Positions 16,335 through 25,423 of a stretch of 64,000 nt of DNA are shown here, in pieces; positions within the stretch are counted from its first letter, which is position 1; the number at the start of each line of letters is the position of its first letter. The translations under genes and the position numbers were made by a program. The stretch comes from CAYFZR01 sp964347835 [NCBI: uncultured archaeon] (GTDB lineage: Archaea; CAYFZR01), in assembly GCA_964347835.1 (NCBI GenBank), contig CAYFZR010000018.1, positions 28,587 through 92,586 on the forward strand, read 5' to 3'. A model generated the notes under the pieces. It was given only the letters and a program-made list of their open reading frames with translations, ran no database searches and was not told where the DNA came from.

Positions 16335-17297
16335 GTGGAAAACGCGAACGATTTCGAAAAACAGATAGAGAAGATCAGTAACAACGGACTGCGAGCAATT
16401 AAAATCGAGACAATGCAGGTTAACTTAGGATTTCGCTGCAACCAGCAGTGCGTACACTGCCACGTTGAGGCATCGCCTCATCGAAAAGAGATGATGGAAT
16501 GGTCTACCATGGATTTGATCCTTGAGATGCTCGAGAGTGTGCGGTGCCGGTTGGTCGATCTGACCGGCGGATCGCCGGAACTCAATCCCCATTTTAGGCG
16601 TTTTGTAGAGGCACTGCGTGAGGGGGGGCACCGAGTGCAGGTTCGAACCAACCTTACTGTGCTTCTAGAACCCGGTATGGAGACGGTGCTTGAGTTCTTC
16701 AGGGAAAATGAAGTGCAACTTGTGGCCTCCCTACCGTGTTACCTGGAAAAAAACGTTTGCGCCCAGCGGGGCACGGGGGTCTACGAGAAAAGCATCAAGG
16801 TTATCAAACGGTTAAACGCCTTGGGCTACGGTTCCGATTCCAATCTACTCCTTAAACTTGTGTACAACCCGAAAGGTCCGTTTCTTCCCCCCAAACAGTC
16901 TGATCTTGAGGCCGACTACCGCCGCGAGCTTGGTGAAAGATTCGGCATCACTTTCAACCATCTTCGTACCATAACGAACATGCCAATTGGACGTTTCTTG
17001 AAGGATTTGCGCCGGCAAAATCAAGAGCAAAACTACATGCGGCTTCTCAAAGAATCTTTTAATCCTCAAACAGTGGGTAGGTTGATGTGTCAGCATCAGA
17101 TCAGTGTCGGCTGGGATGGTACGCTTTACGATTGTGATTTCAATCTAGCACTCGGGTATGCCGTGAACTATGGCGCTCCGGATCACATCCAGCGTTTTGA
17201 TCTTTCCATTCTTACAAGGCGAAAGATCGTTACCGAAGACCATTGCTTCGGGTGTACTGCTGGACATGGTTCTTCATGCGGTGGTGCACTTTTATAA
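16335..17297 (+). CDS. arsS: ArsS-like radical SAM protein, probably horizontally acquired
   Basis: A 320-residue radical SAM enzyme with C35-x3-C39-x2-C42 (CNQQCVHCHVEASP), VDLTGGSPELNPHF, ASLPCYLEKNVCAQRG and a C-terminal cysteine-rich end (CQHQISVGWDG, HCFGCTAGHGSSCGGAL). This matches the arsenosugar-type ArsS/DUF3641 family, which adds a carbon unit in arsenosugar synthesis or related chemistry. The GTG at 16335 follows AAAGGAG and is preferred to an upstream TTG at 16296. The gene is visibly richer in G and C and uses CGG, GCC and CTC codons that its neighbours avoid, a sign of transfer, probably from bacteria. No ars genes are nearby, so its real substrate is open. Confidence 0.82.
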   Translation: MENANDFEKQIEKISNNGLRAIKIETMQVNLGFRCNQQCVHCHVEASPHRKEMMEWSTMDLILEMLESVRCRLVDLTGGSPELNPHFRRFVEALREGGHRVQVRTNLTVLLEPGMETVLEFFRENEVQLVASLPCYLEKNVCAQRGTGVYEKSIKVIKRLNALGYGSDSNLLLKLVYNPKGPFLPPKQSDLEADYRRELGERFGITFNHLRTITNMPIGRFLKDLRRQNQEQNYMRLLKESFNPQTVGRLMCQHQISVGWDGTLYDCDFNLALGYAVNYGAPDHIQRFDLSILTRRKIVTEDHCFGCTAGHGSSCGGALL

Positions 17298-17390
17298 TTT
17301 GCTCGATCCAAATTCGAGAAAATACATTTAAAAGTAAAGAATCAAATGCTTTTATGGAAATCGTTTAGAATTTATTAAAATCATATCTCC

Positions 17391-17404
17391 AAAAATATAT
17401 ATAC
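17391..17404 (+). promoter_or_regulatory. TATA box of the flavoprotein gene
   Basis: aaaaatatatatac lies 22-35 bp upstream of the ATG at 17426, the distance expected for a leaderless or nearly leaderless archaeal transcript. Confidence 0.5.
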
Positions 17405-17425
17405 TGTTCAAGTTTAGATCCCATC

Positions 17426-18763
17426 ATGAAACTGGTGGTAATTGGAGCGGGTGGAGCAGGTCTTCCTGCTGCTTCTACGGCGAGAGAACTGAGTAAAGAT
17501 GTAGATATAAAGGTAATAACAAACAGGAATTATATTGCCTACTCTCCATGCAGTATTCCTTTCATATTGGAAGGAGAGATAGAAAGTTTTGAAGCAGTGA
17601 TCATGCACGATTCTGTTTTTTATAAAAAAGAAAAAAACGTAGATATTTTGAAAAATAAAAATGTATTAGACATAGATAGAGAAAATAAATTATTAAAAAC
17701 AAGTGACAACGAAAAAATACCTTATGACAAGCTTATAATTGCAACGGGGGCAAAAAATAATATACCTGATGTACCGGGAACAGGATTAAAAGGAGTGTTC
17801 GCGGTAAACACCGATTTAGAGATTTCCATGGATTTAAAGAATTATATGCAGGGCAAAAAGAAGGCAGTAGTGGTAGGAGCAGGAGCCATAGGATTAGAAC
17901 TGGCTCACGCCTTTGGTGAAAGAGGTTTCGAGACTTCTCTCGTAGAAATGATGCCTCAGGTATTGCCGAACGTCTTGGACAGGGATATGGCTGAAATGGT
18001 TGAGAATGAAATAACCAAAAAAATTAATCTATACCTCTCCTCAACCTTAGAGGAAATAAAGGGTGAAAATAAGGTAGAGTCTGTGAAGATAAATGGTAAA
18101 AATATTAATGCTGATGTAGTTGTCCTCGCAACAGGGATGAAACCGAATGTTGATCTTGCAGAAAAATGTGGCATAGATATCGGCGATTTAAACGGTATCG
18201 TCGTAGACGAATACATGCGAACGAATGATGAAGATATATTCGCAGCAGGGGATTGCTGTGAAACAAAATTCTTCTTGACAAATTCTCCCATATTAAGCCT
18301 ATTCGGAACCACGGCGATAAGACAGGGTAGAGTTGCAGGGACAAATGTTCTTAACCTATCGAAAAAATTTCCAGGAGTTTTGAACTCCATGATAACACTG
18401 TTTGGAGATCTAAAAATTGGAGCAACAGGACTTTCTGAGTCTTTAGCGGAGAAAAAAGGATTTGAACCTTTAACTGCTAAGATATCTTCCTTTTCTAAAG
18501 CTAGATTTATGCATGGTAAATCAATACACGCGAAACTGGTATTTGACAAAAGAAATGAAAGGTTAATTGGCGGACAAATAATTGGATATGAAGGCGTTTC
18601 ACACATTATAGATAGAATTACTATGGGAATATGGAAAGGCGTTATCTTAGAAGATTTAGAAACAATAGAAACTTGCTACGCTCCTCCTGTAGCATGTGTG
18701 GAAGACATCTTGACCAAGGCGATAAGGACTGTTAAAGGGAGAAGAACGATCAGTTGCATGTAG
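17426..18763 (+). CDS. CoA-disulfide reductase / NADH oxidase family flavoprotein
   Basis: A 445-residue FAD/NAD(P)-dependent oxidoreductase. It has an FAD loop GAGGAGLPAAS, a single redox cysteine at position 42 in AYSPCSIPF, an NAD loop VVGAGAIGLELAHAFGERG, a second FAD motif ADVVVLATGMKPN and DEDIFAAGDCCE, and a C-terminal dimerisation domain. A lone cysteine in YSPCxIPF is typical of CoA-disulfide reductases and Nox enzymes reducing O2, CoA-disulfide or sulfur compounds. It is monocistronic, with its own TATA box and a TAG stop. Electron acceptor is not decidable from sequence. Confidence 0.85.
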   Translation: MKLVVIGAGGAGLPAASTARELSKDVDIKVITNRNYIAYSPCSIPFILEGEIESFEAVIMHDSVFYKKEKNVDILKNKNVLDIDRENKLLKTSDNEKIPYDKLIIATGAKNNIPDVPGTGLKGVFAVNTDLEISMDLKNYMQGKKKAVVVGAGAIGLELAHAFGERGFETSLVEMMPQVLPNVLDRDMAEMVENEITKKINLYLSSTLEEIKGENKVESVKINGKNINADVVVLATGMKPNVDLAEKCGIDIGDLNGIVVDEYMRTNDEDIFAAGDCCETKFFLTNSPILSLFGTTAIRQGRVAGTNVLNLSKKFPGVLNSMITLFGDLKIGATGLSESLAEKKGFEPLTAKISSFSKARFMHGKSIHAKLVFDKRNERLIGGQIIGYEGVSHIIDRITMGIWKGVILEDLETIETCYAPPVACVEDILTKAIRTVKGRRTISCM

Positions 18764-18792
18764 TGTCTGCACAAAGCATAAAAATATTGTGA

Positions 18793-18801
18793 CCATATAT
18801 A
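18793..18801 (+). promoter_or_regulatory. TATA box of the lonB operon
   Basis: ccatatata occurs 41-49 bp upstream of the GTG start of lonB, the only clear TATA-like run in the 78-bp gap. A GGTGATGTG ribosome site precedes the start. Confidence 0.45.
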
Positions 18802-18841
18802 GTGATATCGAATACTGCAATTGTTTCTTGGGTGATGTGTA

Positions 18842-20716
18842 GTGGAAGGAACTTACATCAACGATACCACAGAAGAAATAGAGGTGCCAAAAAGGCTAAT
18901 AGATCAAGTAATAGGACAAGATGGGGCAGTAGAAATCGTTAAAAAGGCAGCCCAGCAGAGAAGACATGTAATTCTGATAGGAGAGCCTGGAACCGGCAAG
19001 TCTTTGTTAGCACAGGCGATGAGTGAACTCCTTCCAAGGGAAGAACTCCAAGATATAGTTATTTTTCCAAACTTTGAGGACAAAAATACACCAAAAGTCC
19101 GTGTTTTCCCAGCAGGAAAAGGAAAAGAGATAGTTGATGAATTTAAGAGGCAAGCAAGAGCCAACGAAGAAAGAAGAAAGATGTGGGCACTGCTCCTCAT
19201 TTTTGGCATAGTTGGCATAGGAATAGCCATGAGGCAATTCTTGGTGGGAATAATAGCAGCGGCACTGGTATTTTTACTCCTCCAAAATATAAGGCACAGA
19301 GATGATGTAATAGTACCTAAGTTACTGGTTTATAATCAAGCCGATGGCAAGCCTCCTTTTGTCGATGCAACAGGAGCACACGCTGGTGCGTTATTTGGAG
19401 ATGTGAGACACGACCCCTTCCAGTCAGGAGGATTAGAAACTCCTGCTCATGAGAGAGTAGAGGGTGGGGCGATTCATAAGGCAAATAAAGGAGTATTGTT
19501 CGTAGACGAGATCGCAACGTTAGAGCCTAAGAGTCAGATAGATCTCCTAACGTCCATGCAAGAAAAGAAGATGTCGATAACAGGACAGAGTGAAAGAAGT
19601 TCCGGCGCTATGGTAAAGACAGAACCTGTTCCATCTGATATTATACTGGTAGCAGCAGGGAACTTAGAGGTTATCAGAAGAATGCATCCCGCCTTACGCT
19701 CTAGAATAAGGGGATCCGGTTATGAGGTATACATAAACGATACTATTCCTGACACCCCTGAAAACAGAAATAAACTGATAAGGTTCATAGCTCAAGAGGT
19801 TGTTAAGGATGGAAAAATACCTCACTTCGATAAAGAGGCTACAGAAGAAATAATGAGAGAGGCAAGAAGAAGATCGGGCAGAAGAGGACATCTAACTCTC
19901 AAACTCAGGGAGTTGGGAGGACTTGTTCGAGTAGCCGGAGATATAGCAAGAGCTGAAAGGAGTGATTTCGTTAAAGGTAGGCATGTGATCGCCGCGAAGG
20001 AGATGGCGAGGAGTTTGGAACAACAAGTAGCAGACAGAGTTATAGAGAGAAAGAAAGAGTATAGAGTATTTAAGACCGAAGGAGAAGAAATTGGAAGTGT
20101 AAATGGCCTAGCAGTAATAGGATCGGACAGTGGAATAATATTGCCTATCGCCGCTGAAGTTGTACCAGCGCAAAGTAGAGACGAAGGAAAGGTAATAGCA
20201 ACGGGTAAACTTGGCAGAATAGCCAAAGAAGCAGTACAAAACGTAAGTGCACTGATAAAGAAATATACTGGACGAGATATAAGTAATTTTGACATTCACG
20301 TGCAATTTGTTTTGACCCATGAAGGTGTAGAGGGTGATAGTGCATCCATATCTGTTGCTACAGCGGTTATATCAGCGTTGGAGAATATTCCGGTCGATCA
20401 ATCAACCGGAATGACAGGGTCATTGAGCGTAAGAGGTGACGTTTTGCCGGTAGGAGGGATATCGGCTAAAATAGAGGCTGCTGCAGATGCAGGTCTAAAA
20501 AAGGTACTCATACCAAAAGCCAATGAGAGAGATGTAGTCCTTGAAGATAAATATAGGGAAATGGTAGAGGTAATAGCCGTCGATAACATAAGAGACGTCC
20601 TTAGGCATGCTTTAATCCAAACCGCAAAGAAAAATGAATTGTTAACTAAAATAAAAGATTTGGCCGAAATTATTCCTGAGGGTATTTCCAAGGTTTCTGG
20701 TGCTAGACCAGCATAG
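18842..20716 (+). CDS. lonB: Archaeal Lon protease (LonB), membrane-anchored
   Basis: A 624-residue AAA+ protease. The Walker A motif GEPGTGKS is at 47-54, a two-helix membrane insert is at about 114-152, Walker B is in GVLFVDEIATL, and sensor and lid helices follow. The C-terminal protease domain has the Ser500/Lys543 dyad (VEGDSASIS and GGISAKIEA), spaced as in archaeal LonB. It degrades misfolded and regulatory proteins at the inner face of the membrane. GTG start. It heads an operon with tldD, tldE and a radical SAM gene, at gaps of 11 bp or overlaps. TAG stop. Confidence 0.94.
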   Translation: MEGTYINDTTEEIEVPKRLIDQVIGQDGAVEIVKKAAQQRRHVILIGEPGTGKSLLAQAMSELLPREELQDIVIFPNFEDKNTPKVRVFPAGKGKEIVDEFKRQARANEERRKMWALLLIFGIVGIGIAMRQFLVGIIAAALVFLLLQNIRHRDDVIVPKLLVYNQADGKPPFVDATGAHAGALFGDVRHDPFQSGGLETPAHERVEGGAIHKANKGVLFVDEIATLEPKSQIDLLTSMQEKKMSITGQSERSSGAMVKTEPVPSDIILVAAGNLEVIRRMHPALRSRIRGSGYEVYINDTIPDTPENRNKLIRFIAQEVVKDGKIPHFDKEATEEIMREARRRSGRRGHLTLKLRELGGLVRVAGDIARAERSDFVKGRHVIAAKEMARSLEQQVADRVIERKKEYRVFKTEGEEIGSVNGLAVIGSDSGIILPIAAEVVPAQSRDEGKVIATGKLGRIAKEAVQNVSALIKKYTGRDISNFDIHVQFVLTHEGVEGDSASISVATAVISALENIPVDQSTGMTGSLSVRGDVLPVGGISAKIEAAADAGLKKVLIPKANERDVVLEDKYREMVEVIAVDNIRDVLRHALIQTAKKNELLTKIKDLAEIIPEGISKVSGARPA

Positions 20717-20727
20717 GAGGCGTCTCA

Positions 20728-22095
20728 TTGGACGACCTTCTTACTTCTTTGATAGATACTGTCCAAAATAGGGTAGAATACGTAGATATCAGATATGGAA
20801 AAACAACCTTTTCGAACATAACCATAAAAGATGAAGAAGAAAAGATAACCCATGGACTCGAGTCAGGTGTGGGTATTCGCGCTTTCCACAAGGGAAATTG
20901 GGGTTTTTCTTCCACGAATGATACGTCAAGATTAAAAGAAATTGTGGAAAATGCGATAAGACTTGCTCTGCATAGAAGAGAACAAAGAGAAACTCATCTA
21001 GCTGAGGCAGAATTACATACAAAAACAATATCCATGAAACCCAAGATAGACCCTAGGGATATAGATATCTCTGAGAAGATACAGTGCCTCTTAAAGGTAA
21101 TTGATGCTTCAAAAGAATTTCCGGAAATTGTCAACTCAAATGCAAGTTACACAGATGGATATACTCAAAAAATTTTCGTAAACTCAGAAAATTCTTTTAT
21201 TAAAACGTCAAACTTTAGTGTCTCGCTATTCACATCTACAATAGCGAGAGATGAAGACAAACTACAGGTTGGAACTGAAAGAATTGGACATTTGGGAGGA
21301 TTTGAACTATTGAAAGATGAAAACTTGGAAGAAATTGGTAAAAAGGCGGCAAAAAAAGCGATAAACATGTTACACAGCGATTATGTCCCTGGAGGAAGAT
21401 ATCCCATCGTAATGGGTGAGAAGTTAACCGGCGTATTTATACATGAGGCTTTAGGGCACGCATGTGAGGCAGATTTGGTTTTGCAAGGAGACTCGGTTTT
21501 GGAAGGTATGATCGGCGAAAAAATAGCCGATGAGAATGTAACGATATACGATGATCCAACATTAGAAAACAAATTTGGATCCTTTTACTATGATAGCGAG
21601 GGCGTCAGGGCTAGGAAAACTTATGTTGTAAAGGACGGAATACTGAGAGAATTTTTACACTCCCGAGAAACCGCATTTTTGATGGGCAAAGAGTCCAACG
21701 GCAAGGCAAGATCCCAAGGCTACTCGTACCCTCCTCTGGTAAGAATGAGCAATGTTTGCTTAGATCCAAGAGATTGGAAATTCGATGAGATAATCGCGGA
21801 TACAAAATTCGGTATATACGTAGATGGTTCCAGGGGAGGACAGGTTGATACAGGAACGGGAATTTTCCAATTTAATGCCGAAGAAGCATATTTAATTGAG
21901 AAAGGAGAGATTAAACAACCTTTAAGAGATGTTTCTTTTTCTGGAAACATACTTGATACTTTGAAGAGTGTAGATGCCATAGGAGACACCGTGGAATTTT
22001 CAATTGGGGTTTGTGGAAAGGCAGGACAGGGCGTTCCGGTAGGTGACGGAGGGCCAAAAACCAGGGTAAGTTCGGTCTTGATAGGTGGAAGGTGA
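20728..22095 (+). CDS. tldD: TldD metalloprotease subunit
   Basis: A 455-residue protein with the TldD zinc motif HEALGH at 239-244, followed by ACEADLVLQG. Other family blocks are YVPGGRYPIVMGEKLTGVF, DSEGVRARKTYVVKDGIL and SFSGNILDTLKSVDAIGD near the C-terminus. TldD is the catalytic half of the TldD/TldE heterodimer that clips small or unfolded peptides, including some RiPP precursors. The TTG start follows AGGAGG. It overlaps tldE by one base. Confidence 0.92.
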   Translation: MDDLLTSLIDTVQNRVEYVDIRYGKTTFSNITIKDEEEKITHGLESGVGIRAFHKGNWGFSSTNDTSRLKEIVENAIRLALHRREQRETHLAEAELHTKTISMKPKIDPRDIDISEKIQCLLKVIDASKEFPEIVNSNASYTDGYTQKIFVNSENSFIKTSNFSVSLFTSTIARDEDKLQVGTERIGHLGGFELLKDENLEEIGKKAAKKAINMLHSDYVPGGRYPIVMGEKLTGVFIHEALGHACEADLVLQGDSVLEGMIGEKIADENVTIYDDPTLENKFGSFYYDSEGVRARKTYVVKDGILREFLHSRETAFLMGKESNGKARSQGYSYPPLVRMSNVCLDPRDWKFDEIIADTKFGIYVDGSRGGQVDTGTGIFQFNAEEAYLIEKGEIKQPLRDVSFSGNILDTLKSVDAIGDTVEFSIGVCGKAGQGVPVGDGGPKTRVSSVLIGGR

Positions 22096-23402
22096 TGTTT
22101 GACCTAGCGGAAAAGGCAGTTGATTTTACAACCAAAGAAGGATCGTCCTATGCGGAGGCATACATATCTAGATCGGAAAAAATCGAGGTGCGAATTGAGA
22201 AAGACGATATAACCTTATGTAAAGAGAAAATTTCGATGGGCATTGGCATCAGAGCCATAACCAAAAATAAAGTTGGATTCGCTTTTACTACTGATTTGGA
22301 AAGAATCGAGGATACTTGCAAGATTGCCTACAAATCTTCAACGAAAACAAGACCTGATCCAGATTTTAAAAAATTACCAAGTCCAGAGCCACCTTCCAGT
22401 ATAAAGGACGTTTATGATAAAAGATTAAAAGATTTGGAAGTTGAAGAATGTATAGATTTTTCACAAGAGATGTTAGAAGGCTGTAAATTTGATCCAAATA
22501 TTCTGTTAACCCATGGGGCAACTACCTTTGTCTCAGGTGAGTCTGTTATCGTGAATTCTGAGGGGATTAATTGTGGGGAGAAGAGCACCTTTACAGCGGC
22601 AAGCATAACTTGCTCTTACAGAAAAGAGCCCATAACAGGCTATGAATACAAAGCGAGCCGATTTCTAGACATCGATTATGAAGATATCGGAAATCGTTGT
22701 GGAAAACTTGTTTTAAATTCTTTAAAACCAAGAAAAATAGAAAGCGGAGAGTACGATGTGGTTCTCAGTCCTTTTGCCATGGAAGATATATTATCATTTA
22801 CTTTGATACCGAGTTTGAGTTCAGAAGCTGTTTATAGAAAAAGATCAAAATTGAGCGGAAAGATCAATGAGGATGTCGCCATAGGAGAATTGGATATTTT
22901 AGACGACGGAACATTACCTAAAGGTCTTAATACAAGTTCAATCGACTCTGAAGGTTTGCCTACTAAATCTACGGAGATAATCAAAAAAGGAGTTTTGAAG
23001 TCTTATCTTTACGATAGTTACAATGCCTACAGAGACGGTGTATTGAGCACCGGGAATTCTGTTCGGGACTCATTTAGATCCATGCCCGGCGTTGGACCCA
23101 CCAACTTCTTGATTAAAGAAGGAAAGTCTGATCCAATTGAAGAATTAGGCGAAGGATTGTTCGTAAAAGGTACTATTGGCGCGCACACATCAAATCCAAT
23201 TACGTGCGATTTCTCATTAGAAACCAAGAATGCATTTTATATAAAAGATGGGTCAATAGAATACCCGGTAAAACAAGCTATGTTGGTCGGGAATACGTTA
23301 GATTTATTAAAAAATATTGTCTCCGTAGGCAACGATTCTGAGCAAGTTGGTTCAGTATTTTCTCCAAGTATATTGGTAGAGAAAATGAGGGTAGTTGCAT
23401 GA
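22095..23402 (+). CDS. tldE: TldE/PmbA metalloprotease partner subunit
   Basis: A 435-residue TldE homolog, with SYAEAYISRSEKIEV at the N-terminus and FVKGTIGAHTSNPITCDFSLETKNAFYIKDG and PVKQAMLVGNTLDLLKNI near the end. No HExxxH is present, as expected for the non-catalytic partner. A GTG at 22092 is also in frame, but the ATG at 22095 forms TGATG with the tldD stop and has GGTGGAAGGTG upstream, so it is preferred. Confidence 0.9.
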   Translation: MFDLAEKAVDFTTKEGSSYAEAYISRSEKIEVRIEKDDITLCKEKISMGIGIRAITKNKVGFAFTTDLERIEDTCKIAYKSSTKTRPDPDFKKLPSPEPPSSIKDVYDKRLKDLEVEECIDFSQEMLEGCKFDPNILLTHGATTFVSGESVIVNSEGINCGEKSTFTAASITCSYRKEPITGYEYKASRFLDIDYEDIGNRCGKLVLNSLKPRKIESGEYDVVLSPFAMEDILSFTLIPSLSSEAVYRKRSKLSGKINEDVAIGELDILDDGTLPKGLNTSSIDSEGLPTKSTEIIKKGVLKSYLYDSYNAYRDGVLSTGNSVRDSFRSMPGVGPTNFLIKEGKSDPIEELGEGLFVKGTIGAHTSNPITCDFSLETKNAFYIKDGSIEYPVKQAMLVGNTLDLLKNIVSVGNDSEQVGSVFSPSILVEKMRVVA

Positions 23403-24451
23403 AATGGTTAAGACCAGATTCACATTTGGTGCTTAGAGATCCTGTTGCAAGAAACTCTTTAAAAAGATATTTTGCTGTTATGAACGATGAACTGGAGAGT
23501 TACTTCGTACTCTCAAAGTATATACCAGTAGAAGTTGATCTATTAGATGATTTAGATATTTTGTTAGATGAGCACGACAAAAGAGTGAATGAAGTTAATG
23601 GTATCTCAAGGGATGAAATTGCTAGAATATCATTATTAGACCTTAAAATTGAAATTGCGAGAAGAATATTATATGAATGCGAATTCTGCGAAAGAAAATG
23701 CAAGAAAAATAGATACGAAAAAAAGGGATTCTGTAAAGTAAGCGCTAAACCAAAGATCTCATCTATATTTGACCATTGGGGTGAAGAACCGGAGTTAGTT
23801 CCAAGTGGAACCGTATTTTTCTGTGGATGCACATTTTTCTGTGTTTACTGTCAGAACTGGACAATTGCTAGGATAAAAGAAAGGGGTACAGAAATAAATG
23901 CGGAGGATCTGGCTCTTCGTTTAGAGCAGATGAGATCTCAAGGGATAAGAAATGTTAATTGGGTCGGCGGAGATCCGACTCCCCATTTACATTATATTTT
24001 AGAGACTATGCATCATTTAGAGGTAAACATACCCTCTGTTTGGAATTCAAACATGTATCTTAGCCATTTAGGCATGAATTTGTTGAACGGCGTAGTGGAT
24101 GTTTATTTAACCGATTTCAAGTACGGCAATAATGACTGCGCGAGGAGGCTTTCTAAGGTTAAAGACTACTGGAATGTCGTAACAAGAAACCATTTAATGG
24201 CTAGTGAACAATGTGAATTAATAATAAGGCACCTTGTTTTACCAAATCATGTAGAATGCTGTACCTATCCGATTTTAGATTGGATAAGCGAAAATCTCAG
24301 GAAAGATGTGAGATTGAACATCATGCCCCAGTACAGACCGGAGTTCATGGCTTATAAGTACGATGAATTAGTTAGAAGAGTATCCGGAGAAGAAATGAGG
24401 GCAGCAAAAGAGCGCGCAATAGATCTCGGATTGCACAATCTAGTCAGGTAA
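23399..24451 (+). CDS. PflA/PflX-like radical SAM protein (COG1313 type)
   Basis: A 350-residue protein. The radical SAM site CTFFCVYCQNW (Cx3Cx2C) lies at about residue 143. Ahead of it a cysteine group CEFCERKCKKNRYEKKGFC could bind another cluster or zinc, and SSIFDHWGEEPELVPSGTVFF links the two. VNWVGGDPTPHLHYIL is the glycine-rich SAM-binding strand. This is the COG1313 group of uncharacterised radical SAM activase-like enzymes, with no known substrate. Its ATG overlaps the tldE stop (ATGA), so it is translationally coupled to lonB-tldD-tldE, suggesting a role with peptide or protein maturation. Confidence 0.82.
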   Translation: MKWLRPDSHLVLRDPVARNSLKRYFAVMNDELESYFVLSKYIPVEVDLLDDLDILLDEHDKRVNEVNGISRDEIARISLLDLKIEIARRILYECEFCERKCKKNRYEKKGFCKVSAKPKISSIFDHWGEEPELVPSGTVFFCGCTFFCVYCQNWTIARIKERGTEINAEDLALRLEQMRSQGIRNVNWVGGDPTPHLHYILETMHHLEVNIPSVWNSNMYLSHLGMNLLNGVVDVYLTDFKYGNNDCARRLSKVKDYWNVVTRNHLMASEQCELIIRHLVLPNHVECCTYPILDWISENLRKDVRLNIMPQYRPEFMAYKYDELVRRVSGEEMRAAKERAIDLGLHNLVR

Positions 24452-24698
24452 GAAGGGGTAATAATACATTTTATACTGAAATTATGCTATTTTACCTTAC
24501 GCACCAAAATCATAGATTTTGGGCGTGCCAATAATCTTCGATTATTGTGCATCACCCCCTCTCTACACCCCCTTTATAAAAATATAGATTAGAAAGCGGA
24601 TGTAGAGTAGAAAACGACTCATTCGGTACCGTTTATAAAATAATATTTGATAAAATTGCGGATGGAACGAGCCACGTTCCATAACGAGCCACGTTGCT
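24449..24698 (+). repeat. Dispersed ~245-bp structured element, copy 1
   Basis: This sequence fills the whole gap between two convergent genes and is repeated in reverse orientation at 49742-49985, also between convergent genes. The first ~120 bp are almost identical and contain GGGGT...ACCCCC arms enclosing two hairpins: ccaaaatc-ata-gattttgg and caataatc-ttc-gattattg. The rest is moderately conserved and ends in tandem AGCCA-loop hairpins. It has no open frame of note. It may be a bidirectional terminator, a miniature mobile element or a structured RNA. Confidence 0.85.
24664..24697 (+). other. Two tandem AGCCA-loop hairpins
   Basis: ggaacg-agcca-cgttcc (24664-24680) is a perfect 6-bp stem. 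The adjacent ataacg-agcca-cgttgc (24681-24697) has the same loop and a 4-bp inner stem plus one possible T-G pair. The same loop occurs with different stems in the other element copy, so the stems covary. Confidence 0.75.
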
Positions 24699-25310
24699 TT
24701 AAACTTCTTTTTGTCCCAATTTTTCAGAATCGAAACCAGCGTACTCGAGGATACTATCTATAAATTCTTCGTCGGGTATCCTTAAACGATACTTATCCAA
24801 AAGCTCTTTTCTGGTGAGATTCTCACTTTCCTTATCGGGTACGTTATAACTTGAGAGGTCGACTTCTAAGTAAGGGGTTACGCCCTCAATCAGGTTGGAA
24901 ATTGTGCAAAATTCTACTTGAAACGGAAATTTTTCAAGAAAATAATCTATGTTCTCATTTAGTTTCATGTCTGATTCAAATATCTTCATTTCGATATCTT
25001 TTTTTGATAATATATCTCCAAGTGCCTTGATAGGCTCAATGAGAGACTCCTCAGGATATTCCTTTATAAATTCTAGGATATCTCCTATTTCGTATCCTTT
25101 TTTAACCGTAAAAAATTCCAGTATTAGTCCTTCACGAAACACCATCCAAGTTTCTAAGTCTGATTTTGAGGAAGTTATTTTCAAATGACCGGAATAGAAA
25201 TTTTCTACCATCACTCTTAAGATCTTGAATAACTCAACCACATCTAAATCAGATACCTCGGTTGAAATCTTTGATTTACATAAAAGTCTGGCGATCAATC
25301 CCAATTGCAT
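24699..25310 (-). CDS. Archaeal protein of unknown function, possibly DUF2226-like
   Basis: A 203-residue soluble, acidic protein. The N-terminal half (VELFKILRVMVENFYSGHLKITSSKSD then WMVFREGLILEFF) resembles the short effector-like domain seen in archaeal DUF2226 or PATAN-type proteins, but only loosely. The second half has no recognised motif apart from a helical end LTRKELLDKYRLRIPDEEFIDSIL. It is monocistronic and its stop directly abuts the structured element at 24449-24698. Function unknown. Confidence 0.6.
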   Translation of the reverse strand: MQLGLIARLLCKSKISTEVSDLDVVELFKILRVMVENFYSGHLKITSSKSDLETWMVFREGLILEFFTVKKGYEIGDILEFIKEYPEESLIEPIKALGDILSKKDIEMKIFESDMKLNENIDYFLEKFPFQVEFCTISNLIEGVTPYLEVDLSSYNVPDKESENLTRKELLDKYRLRIPDEEFIDSILEYAGFDSEKLGQKEV

Positions 25311-25423
25311 AAATATATTATCTTTGTGAGCGTATATAACAAATTAGTAAAAATTCGCGTTGCGAAATTAAATGTTGTTTAAATTTCGTATTTTGTTGTT
25401 AAATCTCAAATTACCTTTCGAAA

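Noticed and set aside
16630-16650. tRNA T-arm-like ggttcgaacc
   Set aside because: It lies inside the arsS coding frame and has no acceptor stem or anticodon arm around it.
20108-20345. Minus-strand frames over lonB
   Set aside because: They are shadows of a well-supported gene with no own ribosome site or motif.
24449-24698. CRISPR array or insertion sequence
   Set aside because: The repeat units are not spaced by unique spacers of equal length, and there is no transposase frame or inverted terminal repeat.
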